A model generated the notes under the pieces. The model had not been told where the DNA came from and searched no databases. It saw nothing but the letters and a program-made list of their open reading frames with translations. From the NCBI RefSeq assembly GCF_002863225.1, contig NZ_PKEK01000051.1, positions 147,675 to 211,674 on the forward strand: a stretch of DNA of 64,000 bases, written 5' to 3'. Positions 17,565 to 25,430 of the stretch are shown here, piece by piece. The position numbers were made by a program, and so were the translations under genes. Position 1 is the stretch's first letter. Each line of letters starts with the position of its first letter. Origin of the DNA: Mycobacterium sp. Lineage in GTDB: Bacteria; Actinomycetota; Actinomycetes; Mycobacteriales; Mycobacteriaceae.

Positions 17565-17873
17565 TCAGCCCACCGAGAAGAGGTATGACGAGGACCCCGC
17601 CGCGTCGCCTGCGGCGTAGCTGGTACCCGACTCCCCCACTCCGAGCCCCGCGCGCCCGAGTTCTTCGGCACCCTGAGCGGCAACCGCCGCGTGCAATCCA
17701 CCGCGGACGCTGAATTCCGCGGCGCTCTGCAGCGACACCGGATCTGCGGCGGGCGGGACGACGGCGGTGATCAGCGGTGCCGCAGCGGCGTGCGCGGACG
17801 CCAAACGAGCGGTCAATGCCTCTACCCCGGAACAAGCAGCGGCCAAGCCTTCGGGAACGACGCGCAAAGTCAT
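17565..17873 (-). CDS. PE family protein
   Basis: A complete 102-residue PE protein. ATG at 17873 (MTLRVVPEGLAAACSG, Pro-Glu at 7-8) has an AAGGAG ribosome-binding site; the three-codon-longer GTG start is less likely. It forms a helical hairpin and carries the general type VII secretion motif YxxxD as YAAGD (residues 86-90) near its end. There is no PGRS or other C-terminal extension. It is the expected partner of the PPE protein just downstream and the reference for the deleted copy at 13113-13229. Confidence 0.92.
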   Translation of the reverse strand: MTLRVVPEGLAAACSGVEALTARLASAHAAAAPLITAVVPPAADPVSLQSAAEFSVRGGLHAAVAAQGAEELGRAGLGVGESGTSYAAGDAAGSSSYLFSVG

Positions 17874-18615
17874 TATTGCCACTCCTTCGATGGTTTGGTC
17901 GGGGCTGACACAGGGAGCATTGGAAATCTATCCAATTAGGGTGCGACCGCCTGAGATGGACAACCGGGCCGCCGGCGCACCGGAGCTCGTTGTACCAACC
18001 GCACTTCCAGCGGACTGAGTGCGAAAAATGCTGAGCTGCAGGCTATTTCAGATACCAACTTGGCATATGTACTGCTCAGGGCGCTACTGTCTACACTTTT
18101 TTGAATCACGGTGGTTTTGATATCGCCTCCGCGTCAACGTGTTTCAGAAATTGAAGTATTTCGGTTCGAATGGTCGTCACGACCCCCGGAAAGCGACCCG
18201 GTGTGCTCGGGTGTCCGCGGCGGTTTCCCTCATGGTGATTCGAGCCGAAGCCCGCCGCCGCCAACATCGTTCGCACCGGCTCCCGGCGGATGGCCCGCCT
18301 CAGCCTGCCGGGCCGGAGATGCCTCTGTTCAAGCTCAAAAGCTCAGTGGCGCAGAGTATTTGACATGGCCGCTCGTTACAGAAACGCAGCCGCCACGGAC
18401 GGAGGCGGGCCGCGGGCCAGAGGTGCCCGCGTAGTCACCGTCATCGCCGTCATGCCGAGCACCCACAGCGGCTCACGCCCCGCCGTTACGCCCGTCGACG
18501 ACACACGTCGTAGAGTCCCGTGGTATCCAGGTAGGCAAGCTAACTAGCTGCCGCATAGTGTGCTGCCGCCCTGCGCCGACCCTGCCCGAGATACGGGCCG
18601 AACTCTTGGAGCGTC
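17874..18615. other. 742-bp divergent intergenic region, no gene recognised
   Basis: This separates the PE gene (minus) from the BASS transporter (plus). It is more A+T-rich at 18030-18180 than its surroundings. Short frames on both strands lack ribosome-binding sites and family motifs. Promoters for both flanking genes are expected, but no confident -10/-35 pair, repeat or RNA structure was identified. Confidence 0.5.
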
Positions 18616-19518
18616 ATGGACAACCGGTTCTTCCCGCTCGTGGTCGTGCCCGTCATGCTGGCCCTCGGGCTGACGCTGACGGTCGCCGACTTCCGCCGCG
18701 CGGCCTCGCTGCGCCGACCCCTGGCGGTGGCCTTGCTGTGCCAGGCCCTGGTGCTGCCCGGGCTCTGCCTCTTGATCGCCGAGGCGTTCCACTTGAAGCC
18801 CGAACTGGCGGTCGGACTCCTGTTGATGTCCGCGGCGCCCGGCGGTCTGATGGCGAACATCATGAGCCACCTGGTCAACGGCGACTTGGCGGTCAACCTG
18901 ACGCTCACCGCGATCAACGCCGTGCTGTCGGTCTTCACCCTGCCCGCGACGGTGGCGTTCTCGATGTTCTGGTTTCTGGACAAGGGCCGATTCATCCCGC
19001 TGCAAGCGGACAAGTTCCTTGGGGTGTTCGGGCTGATTCTGATACCGACGGCGATCGGCGTCGCCATTCGTCACCGGTACCCGGCATTGGCGGAACGGCT
19101 GAAGAAGCCGGTTCGGATCGCGGCGGCGGTGCTGCTGGTGGCGGTCAGCCTCGGGGCGATTGCCAGCGGCAAGACGACGATATGGAGCAACCTCGGCGCC
19201 CTCGTCGGAGCCGTCGTGGCATTCTGTGTGGTCAGCCTGACCGTCGGCTACCTGGCACCGCGCCGATTGAACTTGGCGCCGCGGCAGTCTATCGCCGTCA
19301 GCCTGGAGATCGGACTGCACAACGCCATGCTGGCGATGGGCATCGCATTGAGTCCGCAACTTCTGAATAGCGTCGAAATCGCTACGCCCGCAGCTGTTTA
19401 CGGATCGATTGCACCGCTGATCGCGCTGGCGTTCGTCTTCACCGTCCGCCGACTGGATCCCGCTTACCGGAAAGCAGCCAGCCCCGACGAAACCGTCGGG
19501 GCGGACGCCGCCGTCTGA
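18616..19518 (+). CDS. Bile acid:sodium symporter (BASS) family transporter
   Basis: A 300-residue integral membrane protein with 9-10 predicted membrane segments spread over the chain. Family blocks are MSAAPGGLMANIMSHLVNGD (residues 75-94) and SLEIGLHNAMLAMGI (around 234-248), matching the two unwound-helix sodium/substrate regions of BASS carriers. It likely couples Na+ to uptake of an organic anion; the substrate is unknown. Its stop abuts the rpsQ stop with no bases between, so transcripts converge without room for a terminator. Confidence 0.88.
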   Translation: MDNRFFPLVVVPVMLALGLTLTVADFRRAASLRRPLAVALLCQALVLPGLCLLIAEAFHLKPELAVGLLLMSAAPGGLMANIMSHLVNGDLAVNLTLTAINAVLSVFTLPATVAFSMFWFLDKGRFIPLQADKFLGVFGLILIPTAIGVAIRHRYPALAERLKKPVRIAAAVLLVAVSLGAIASGKTTIWSNLGALVGAVVAFCVVSLTVGYLAPRRLNLAPRQSIAVSLEIGLHNAMLAMGIALSPQLLNSVEIATPAAVYGSIAPLIALAFVFTVRRLDPAYRKAASPDETVGADAAV

Positions 19519-19848
19519 CTACTTGGCCTTTTCCAGGATCTCGACGAGGCGCCAGCGCTTGGTGGCCGACGTCGGACGAGTCTCCATCAGCGAGACGCGG
19601 TCGCCGATGCCGGCATCGCCGTGCTCGTCGTGCGCCTTGACCTTCTTGGTGGTCCGGATGATCTTGCCGTACAGCGGGTGACGCATGCGGTCTTCCAGCT
19701 CGACCACGATGGTCTTCTGCATCTTGTCGCTGACCACATAACCGATGCGCGTCTTGCGTTGACCCCGCGGCTTGGGTGTGGCCGGAGTGCGCTTGGGCCC
19801 CTTGGCGCCAGCGTCTTTCGCGGGGGCGGACTTGTTCGCCTCAGCCAT
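19519..19848 (-). CDS. rpsQ: 30S ribosomal protein S17
   Basis: S17 of 109 residues, longer than E. coli S17 because of an N-terminal Ala/Lys/Pro-rich extension of about 30 residues. The core reads GYVVSDKMQKTIVVELEDR and HPLYGKIIRTTKKVKAHDE. It is the last gene of the S10 operon here, with a 1-base overlap (TAATG) to rpmC. Confidence 0.97.
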   Translation of the reverse strand: MAEANKSAPAKDAGAKGPKRTPATPKPRGQRKTRIGYVVSDKMQKTIVVELEDRMRHPLYGKIIRTTKKVKAHDEHGDAGIGDRVSLMETRPTSATKRWRLVEILEKAK

Positions 19849-20090
19849 TACGACTCACCACTTTCTGCACCGAGCGGCCCAGAAGCCAGGCCGAGTTCAC
19901 GTTCACGTAGCACGGTGTAGATCCGTGCGATTTCCTGGCGGACCGTGCGGAGCCGGCGGTTGTTCGCGAGCTGGCCGGTCGCCATCTGGAAGCGCAGGTT
20001 GAACAATTCTTCCTTGAATTCGCGCAGCTTCTCGACCAGTTCTTCGTCGTTGAGCTCGCGCAGTTCGCCCGGCGAAGTTCCCACTGCCAT
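19848..20090 (-). CDS. rpmC: 50S ribosomal protein L29
   Basis: L29 of 80 residues; the start at 20090 (MAVGTSPGELREL) is chosen because it overlaps the rplP stop by one base (TGATG) and gives the usual length. The core ELFNLRFQMATGQLANNRRLR is diagnostic. It lies at the peptide exit tunnel. Confidence 0.96.
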   Translation of the reverse strand: MAVGTSPGELRELNDEELVEKLREFKEELFNLRFQMATGQLANNRRLRTVRQEIARIYTVLRERELGLASGPLGAESGES

Positions 20091-20506
20091 CAGAACTGAT
20101 CCTCTCGGGTGACGATGCGTGCCTTGATCGGCAGCTTGTGGATCGCACGGGTCAGTGCTTCCCGCGCGGTCTGCTCGTTGGGGTAGCTCAGCTCGAAGAG
20201 CACGCGACCCGGCTTGACGTTGGCGATCCACCACTCCGGCGAACCCTTACCCGACCCCATACGGGTTTCGGCGGGCTTCTTGGTCAGCGGGCGGTCCGGG
20301 AAGATGTTGATCCACACCTTGCCGCCACGCTTGATGTGCCGGTTGATCGCGATACGCGCGGACTCGATCTGGCGGTTGGTGACGTAGGCGTGCTCCAGTG
20401 CCTGGATGCCGTAGTCACCGAAGCTGACCGACGTTCCGCCGCTGGCGATCCCGCGCTGACGCGGGTGGTGCTGCTTGCGGTGTTTGACTCTGCGGGGAAT
20501 CAACAT
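20090..20506 (-). CDS. rplP: 50S ribosomal protein L16
   Basis: L16 of 138 residues beginning MLIPRRVKHRKQHHPRQRG, with the conserved RIAINRHIKRGGKVWINIFPD. It helps organise the tRNA-binding side of the 50S. It is separated from rpsC by 2 bp. Confidence 0.97.
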   Translation of the reverse strand: MLIPRRVKHRKQHHPRQRGIASGGTSVSFGDYGIQALEHAYVTNRQIESARIAINRHIKRGGKVWINIFPDRPLTKKPAETRMGSGKGSPEWWIANVKPGRVLFELSYPNEQTAREALTRAIHKLPIKARIVTREDQF

Positions 20507-20508
20507 AG

Positions 20509-21354
20509 TTAGCTCTCCGTACTCTGCGCCTCGGCGGCGGGCGCCTCGGCGGTGGGCGCCGCTGCCGGCGCGGACGAGGCCTCCTCGGCACTCGACGCAG
20601 CGCGCCCGGCCTCGGTGCTGGTCGCCGTCGTACCCGCGGATCCGCTGCGACGCGGGCGGGTGCCCGACGGACGCTCACGGCGCGGACGTTCGGCGCCGGC
20701 CGACGGTGCAACCAGCTCGCGCTTGCCACCGACGATGTCGCCCTTGTAAATCCAGACCTTCACGCCGATGCGGCCAAAGGTGGTCTTGGCCTCGTACAGG
20801 CCGTAGTCGATGTCGGCACGCAGCGTGTGCAGCGGCACCCGACCTTCGCGGTAGAACTCCGAGCGGCTCATCTCGGCGCCGCCCAGACGGCCCGAGCACT
20901 GCACCCGGATGCCCTTGACGTTGGGCTGACGCATCGCCGACTGGATCGCCTTGCGCATCGCACGGCGGAACGCCACCCGGTTGCTGAGCTGCTCGGCAAC
21001 GCCTTGGGCAACCAATTGCGCTGTCGACTCGGGGTTCTTCACCTCGAGGATGTTCAGCTGGACCTGCTTGCCGGTCAGCTTCTCCAGGTCGGCGCGGATG
21101 CGGTCGGCCTCGGTGCCGCGGCGACCGATGACGATGCCCGGACGGGCGGTGTGGATGTCCACCCGAACCCGGTCGCGGGTGCGCTCGATCTCCACGTCGG
21201 CGATGCCGGCGCGCTCCAAGCCGGTCGACAGCAGCTTGCGGATCGCCACGTCTTCCTTGATGTAGTCCGCGTATTGCTTGTCGGCGTACCACCGGGATTT
21301 CCACTCGGTGGTGATGCCGAGCCGGAATCCGTGCGGATTGATCTTCTGGCCCAC
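20509..21354 (-). CDS. rpsC: 30S ribosomal protein S3
   Basis: S3 of 281 residues starting (GTG) GQKINPHGFRLGITTEWKS, with a KH domain (RPGIVIGRRGTEADRIR) at the mRNA entry channel. The last ~65 residues are a low-complexity Arg/Ser/Ala/Glu tail typical of actinobacteria. Its start overlaps the rplV stop by one base. Confidence 0.97.
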   Translation of the reverse strand: MGQKINPHGFRLGITTEWKSRWYADKQYADYIKEDVAIRKLLSTGLERAGIADVEIERTRDRVRVDIHTARPGIVIGRRGTEADRIRADLEKLTGKQVQLNILEVKNPESTAQLVAQGVAEQLSNRVAFRRAMRKAIQSAMRQPNVKGIRVQCSGRLGGAEMSRSEFYREGRVPLHTLRADIDYGLYEAKTTFGRIGVKVWIYKGDIVGGKRELVAPSAGAERPRRERPSGTRPRRSGSAGTTATSTEAGRAASSAEEASSAPAAAPTAEAPAAEAQSTES

Positions 21355-21938
21355 TACTCCGAGCCCTCCTTCGATTCCGAAGTCGCTTCAGGAGCAGCGG
21401 ACTTCGCGGCGGTTGCCTTCTTGGGGGACGCCTTCTTGGCCGGCGCCTTGTCGGCGGTTGCTTTCTTGGCCGGCGCCTTGTCGGCGGCAGCCTTCTTGGC
21501 GGGTGCGGTGCCCGCGGCCTTGCTGGCCTGCGCGCGCCGGGCGCGGGTCGCGCTCGCGGACTGCGAACCCCGCCCGTCCTTGCTCGGGCGGCTTTCGACG
21601 ATCACCGTGATGTGGCTGGTGCGCTTACGGATACGAAACGCGCGGCCCTGGGCGCGCGGACGGATCCGCTTGGCGGTCGGACCGCCGTCGGCGTAGACCG
21701 TGGCCACCACGAGGGTCGCCGGGTCGAGCCCATTGTTGTTCTGCGCGTTGGCCGCAGCGCTCGCGATGACCTTGGCCACCGGCTCGCTGGCCGCCTGGGG
21801 CGCCCAGCGCAGGATGTCCAGCGCTTCGGTCACCGACTTACCGCGGACCAGGTCGATCACCCGGCGCGCCTTGGTCGGCGACACCCGCACGAATCGTGCG
21901 ACGGCGGTCGCCGACGGGAATTCAGTAGCCGTGCTCAT
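21354..21938 (-). CDS. rplV: 50S ribosomal protein L22 with long Lys/Ala C-terminal extension
   Basis: L22 of 194 residues against ~110 in E. coli. The core (ATAVARFVRVSPTKARRVID through the exit-tunnel hairpin RKRTSHITVIVESR) occupies residues 8-120. After it comes a ~70-residue tail made of near-repeats such as KKATADKAPAKKA. A histone-H1-like tail of this kind is known in mycobacterial L22. Its start overlaps rpsS by 4 bases. Confidence 0.96.
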   Translation of the reverse strand: MSTATEFPSATAVARFVRVSPTKARRVIDLVRGKSVTEALDILRWAPQAASEPVAKVIASAAANAQNNNGLDPATLVVATVYADGGPTAKRIRPRAQGRAFRIRKRTSHITVIVESRPSKDGRGSQSASATRARRAQASKAAGTAPAKKAAADKAPAKKATADKAPAKKASPKKATAAKSAAPEATSESKEGSE

Positions 21939-22216
21939 CGCCGCTTGGCCTTCCGGTCGTCTTTGATGTGTCCCTTGAAGGTGCGCGTCGGTGCGAACTC
22001 ACCCAGTTTGTGGCCCACCATCGACTCGGTGACGAACACCGGCACGTGCTTGCGACCGTCGTGGACGGCGAAGGTGTGGCCGATGAAGTCGGGAATGATG
22101 GTCGAACGGCGAGACCAGGTCTTGATGACCTGCTTGGTGTTCTTCTCGTTCTGGACGTCGACCTTCTTGAGCAGATGGTCGTCGACGAACGGACCCTTTT
22201 TGAGGCTGCGTGGCAT
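21935..22216 (-). CDS. rpsS: 30S ribosomal protein S19
   Basis: S19 of 93 residues beginning MPRSLKKGPFVDDHLLKKV. The C-terminal FAPTRTFKGHIKDDRK is typical. It binds the 16S head near the A-site finger. Confidence 0.97.
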   Translation of the reverse strand: MPRSLKKGPFVDDHLLKKVDVQNEKNTKQVIKTWSRRSTIIPDFIGHTFAVHDGRKHVPVFVTESMVGHKLGEFAPTRTFKGHIKDDRKAKRR

Positions 22217-22237
22217 GTCTGTTTCTCCTGGCTGCCG

Positions 22238-23077
22238 CTAGCGAGACTTCTTGCCGGTGCGCCGGCGTCGGACGATGAGCTTGTCGCTGGGCTTGCTGCC
22301 CTTACGGGTACGACCCTCGGGCTTACCCCAGGGGCTGACCGGGTGACGACCACCGGAGGTCTTACCCTCACCACCACCGTGCGGGTGGTCGACCGGGTTC
22401 ATCACGACACCACGGACGGTGGGGCGCTTGCCCTTCCAGCGCATCCGGCCGGCTTTACCCCAGTTGATGTTGGCCTGCTCGGCGTTACCCACCTCGCCGA
22501 CAGTGGCGCGGCAGCGCACGTCGACCCGACGGATTTCACCGCTGGGCATACGCAGCGAGGCGTATGTGCCTTCCTTACCGAGCAATTGGATGCTGGAGCC
22601 GGCAGAGCGAGCCAGCTTGGCACCGCCGCCGGGCCGCAGCTCCACCGCGTGGACCAAGGTACCGGCCGGGATGTTGCGCAGCGGCAGGTTGTTGCCCGGC
22701 TTGATGTCGGCGTTGGCGCCGGACTCGACCACGTGGCCCTGCTTGAGTCCCTGGGGCGCGATGATGTAGCGCTTTTCACCGTCCAGGAAGTGCAGCAGTG
22801 CGATGTTCGCGGTGCGGTTCGGGTCGTATTCGATGTGCGCGACCTTCGCGTCGACGCCGTCCTTGTCGTTGCGACGGAAGTCGATGACGCGGTAGGCCCG
22901 CTTGTGCCCGCCACCCTTGTGACGAGTCGTGATACGGCCGTGCGCGTTACGTCCACCCTTGCCGTGCAACGGCTTGATGAGCGACTTCTCCGGAGTCGAG
23001 CGAGTGATCTCGGCGAAATCGGAGACGCTGGCACCGCGACGACCCGGGGTCGTCGGCTTGTACTTGCGAATTCCCAT
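22238..23077 (-). CDS. rplB: 50S ribosomal protein L2
   Basis: L2 of 279 residues, a core 23S-binding protein next to the peptidyl transferase centre. It starts MGIRKYKPTTPGRRGASV. The conserved PVDHPHGGGEGKTSGGRHPVSPWG segment, with its functional histidine, is intact near residues 225-248. Confidence 0.97.
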   Translation of the reverse strand: MGIRKYKPTTPGRRGASVSDFAEITRSTPEKSLIKPLHGKGGRNAHGRITTRHKGGGHKRAYRVIDFRRNDKDGVDAKVAHIEYDPNRTANIALLHFLDGEKRYIIAPQGLKQGHVVESGANADIKPGNNLPLRNIPAGTLVHAVELRPGGGAKLARSAGSSIQLLGKEGTYASLRMPSGEIRRVDVRCRATVGEVGNAEQANINWGKAGRMRWKGKRPTVRGVVMNPVDHPHGGGEGKTSGGRHPVSPWGKPEGRTRKGSKPSDKLIVRRRRTGKKSR

Positions 23078-23113
23078 GTCTGTTAAGTCTCTCTATCCTC
23101 GGCTATTCGGCGG

Positions 23114-23416
23114 CTACGCCGTCACGCCGAACAACTCGATCGGCTTGCTGCCAGGCGCCAACGTCACGATGGCGCGCTTGGTGCTTTTCCGTTGTCCGAA
23201 TCCACTGCGGGTGCGCTTGCGCTTGCCCTGGCGGTTCGCAGTGTTCACCGCGGCCACCTTGACCGAGAAGATTTTCTCGACCGCGATCTTGATCTGTGTC
23301 TTGTTCGAGTCGGGGTGGACCAGGAACGTGTACACGTTGTCATCGATCAGGCCGTAGGACTTCTCCGAGATGACCGGGGCCAGGATGATGTCGCGGGGGT
23401 CAGTGACGGTTGCCAT
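23114..23416 (-). CDS. rplW: 50S ribosomal protein L23
   Basis: L23 of 100 residues (IILAPVISEKSYGLIDDNVY, then VNTANRQGKRKRTRSGFG). It lies at the exit tunnel and docks trigger factor and SRP. It overlaps rplD by one base. Confidence 0.97.
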   Translation of the reverse strand: MATVTDPRDIILAPVISEKSYGLIDDNVYTFLVHPDSNKTQIKIAVEKIFSVKVAAVNTANRQGKRKRTRSGFGQRKSTKRAIVTLAPGSKPIELFGVTA

Positions 23417-24099
23417 CAGACCGAAACCTCCTCGGCGCCACGAGTGTTCGCGGTGATGAAGGCGTTGAGCGCCTCCACCGAGAACACCACGTCGTCGGCG
23501 CGCAGCACGTCGTAGGTGTTGAGCTGGTCCGGCGAGAGGATGTGCACACCCGGAAGGTTGCGCACACTCTTGGCGCCGGCCTCGTCGCTGCGACCGATGA
23601 CCACCAGCACCTGCGTGCGGTCAGTCAGCGAGGCCAGGAAAACCTTGGCGCTCTTGGTCGACGGCGTCTGACCCGACACCAGCTCGGTGATCGCGTGGAT
23701 GCGGCCGTTGCGCGCCCGGTCCGACAACGCGCCACGTAGTGCTGCGGCGATCATCTTCTTCGGGGTGCGCTGGCTGTAATCACGCGGCTGCGGACCGTGC
23801 ACCACACCACCGCCGGTGAACTGCGGCGCACGCGTCGAGCCCTGCCGCGCGCGACCGGTGCCCTTCTGCCGGTACGGCTTCCGTCCACCACCGCGAACCT
23901 CGCCGCGGGTCTTGGTCGCGTGCGTCCCCTGGCGCCTCGCGGCCAGCTGGGCCGTGACGACCTGGTGCAGCAGCGCGATGTTGGCAGGCGCGTCGAACAG
24001 CTCGGCTGGTAGCTCGACCGAGCCTTCCTTCTTACCGGCGGGCGTCTGAACGTCGATCGTCAGGCCCTTGGCGGCTTTTGCCGACTCGTCAGTAGCCAT
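23416..24099 (-). CDS. rplD: 50S ribosomal protein L4
   Basis: L4 of 227 residues. The tunnel-constriction loop region reads RGGGRKPYRQKGTGRARQGS, the site where macrolide resistance changes can occur; it looks wild type. It overlaps the rplC stop by one base. Confidence 0.97.
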   Translation of the reverse strand: MATDESAKAAKGLTIDVQTPAGKKEGSVELPAELFDAPANIALLHQVVTAQLAARRQGTHATKTRGEVRGGGRKPYRQKGTGRARQGSTRAPQFTGGGVVHGPQPRDYSQRTPKKMIAAALRGALSDRARNGRIHAITELVSGQTPSTKSAKVFLASLTDRTQVLVVIGRSDEAGAKSVRNLPGVHILSPDQLNTYDVLRADDVVFSVEALNAFITANTRGAEEVSV

Positions 24100-24752
24100 T
24101 ACTTCTCACCTCGTTTGATCGCGCTGCGGACCACGACGAGTCCGCCGGTGCGGCCAGGCACGGCGCCCTTGATCAGCAACACGCCGTTCTCGGCATCGAC
24201 CAAGTGCACCAACAGGTTCTGGGTGGTCACCCGGTCGCTACCCATCCGGCCGGCCATCCGAGTGCCCTTGAAGACACGCGCGGGAGTGGCGCAACCGCCG
24301 ATGGATCCGGGCCGGCGGTGGACCGCCTGGGCGCCGTGGCTGGCGCCCTGACCCTTGAAGCCGTGCCGCTTCATGGTGCCCGCGAAACCTTTACCCTTCG
24401 ACGTGCCGGTCACGTCGACATACGTTCCGGCAGCGAAGATCTCGGCCGTCAGCTCCTGGCCCACCTCGTAGTCGGAAGCGGCCGCCTCGTCCTCGAGACG
24501 AAACTCGGCCAGGTGCCGACGCGGGTTGACACCGGCGGCGGCGTACTGGCCTGCCAACGGCTTGTTGATCTTGCGTGGACTGATTTCGCCGTAAGCCAGC
24601 TGCACCGCGCTGTACCCGTCGACCTCCGGGGTACGGATGCGGGTCACCACGTTCGGCCCGGCTTTGACCACCGTCACGGGGACGACGCGGTTGTTCTCGT
24701 CGAACACCTGCGTCATACCGAGCTTGGTGCCCAGAATGCCCTTTCTCGCCAT
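24099..24752 (-). CDS. rplC: 50S ribosomal protein L3
   Basis: L3 of 217 residues with MARKGILGTKLGMTQVFDE at the start and the conserved loop MKRHGFKGQGASHGAQAVHR that approaches the peptidyl transferase centre. Cys at position 154, whose change gives linezolid resistance in M. tuberculosis, appears as the Cys of SIGGCATPARVFKG (residues 150-163), so the region is wild type. Confidence 0.96.
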   Translation of the reverse strand: MARKGILGTKLGMTQVFDENNRVVPVTVVKAGPNVVTRIRTPEVDGYSAVQLAYGEISPRKINKPLAGQYAAAGVNPRRHLAEFRLEDEAAASDYEVGQELTAEIFAAGTYVDVTGTSKGKGFAGTMKRHGFKGQGASHGAQAVHRRPGSIGGCATPARVFKGTRMAGRMGSDRVTTQNLLVHLVDAENGVLLIKGAVPGRTGGLVVVRSAIKRGEK

Positions 24753-24766
24753 TGCTCGCAGCTCTC

Positions 24767-25072
24767 CTACTGGATGTTGACGTCGACGCTGGCAGGCAGA
24801 TCGATGCGCATCAGCGCGTCAACGGTTTTCGGGGTTGGGTCAAGGATGTCGATCAGGCGCTTGTGAGTGCGCATCTCGAAGTGCTCCCGCGAGTCTTTGT
24901 ACTTGTGCGGTGAGCGGATAACGCAGTACACGTTCTTCTCAGTCGGCAGCGGCACTGGGCCAACCACACTGGCGCCCGTACGGACAACCGTCTCGACGAT
25001 CTTGCGCGCCGAGGCGTCAATGGCCTCGTGGTCGTAGGCCTTGAGCCTGATGCGGATCTTCTGTCCCGCCAC
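24767..25072 (-). CDS. rpsJ: 30S ribosomal protein S10
   Basis: S10 (NusE) of 101 residues starting with GTG at 25072 (AGQKIRIRLKAYDHEAID). It is the first gene of the S10 operon and also part of the NusB/NusE antitermination complex. A GAGGAAG ribosome-binding site lies 2 nt upstream, and a structured leader precedes it. Confidence 0.97.
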   Translation of the reverse strand: MAGQKIRIRLKAYDHEAIDASARKIVETVVRTGASVVGPVPLPTEKNVYCVIRSPHKYKDSREHFEMRTHKRLIDILDPTPKTVDALMRIDLPASVDVNIQ

Positions 25073-25324
25073 GCTTCCTCACTCTCCAGGTCGAGACCCG
25101 GTTTCCTGCCGGGCCCCAATCGCCTCAGACGATTGGACGCGCCCGGTTGTTGCGCCGCTGTTTACCTGTCTTGGTTCACCGGCCCCCGCGGTCGGGTGTG
25201 TCGCCCTCACGCAGCCCGGGCCGCGACCGAAATTGGTCACGCTCCAGATTGGGACCGGATGCGCCCGTGTGGGCGCTGGTCGTATGCCCAGCCAGGCGCG
25301 AACCTGGCTCAAGGCAACCCGAAC
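25073..25324 (-). promoter_or_regulatory. S10 operon 5' leader with stem-loops
   Basis: The predicted mRNA leader is about 245 nt. It contains perfect stems CCAATCG/CGATTGG (25116-25136, 7-nt loop), CCCGG/CCGGG just downstream of it, and GCGCCC-ACAC-GGGCGC (25261-25276). Stem-loops just before the rpsJ ribosome-binding site suggest translational or attenuation control by a ribosomal protein, as L4 does in E. coli, but no homology to that leader is claimed. Confidence 0.45.
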
Positions 25325-25353
25325 AGTATGCCCCAGAACCCGGTGCAGGCCAA
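25325..25353 (-). promoter_or_regulatory. Predicted SigA-type promoter of the S10 operon
   Basis: On the minus strand TTGGCC is followed after 17 bp by CATACT, with rpsJ about 245 nt downstream. It resembles the spc promoter of this window (TTGGCT, 17 bp, TAGACT), which supports both predictions. Confidence 0.55.
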
Positions 25354-25404
25354 ATCCCCGCGACCAGGCACCCGCACTGCCGCCCGATCGCTCGCCGGAA
25401 GCTT

Positions 25405-25420
25405 CTTACTCCAGAGTAAG
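25405..25420. promoter_or_regulatory. Perfect palindrome, candidate TetR-type operator before the DUF4442 gene
   Basis: CTTACTC-CA-GAGTAAG is a perfect 7-bp inverted repeat, ending 10 bp before the DUF4442 start codon. The length and symmetry suit a dimeric repressor of the TetR class. Its regulator is not known; the nearest TetR gene lies at 30655-31320. Confidence 0.5.
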
Positions 25421-25430
25421 GTGTCCCGAT

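Noticed and set aside
17874..18615. Frames of about 80-107 codons in the 742-bp gap before the BASS gene.
   Set aside because: They overlap one another in different frames, have Arg/Ser/Pro-biased composition and no initiation signals.
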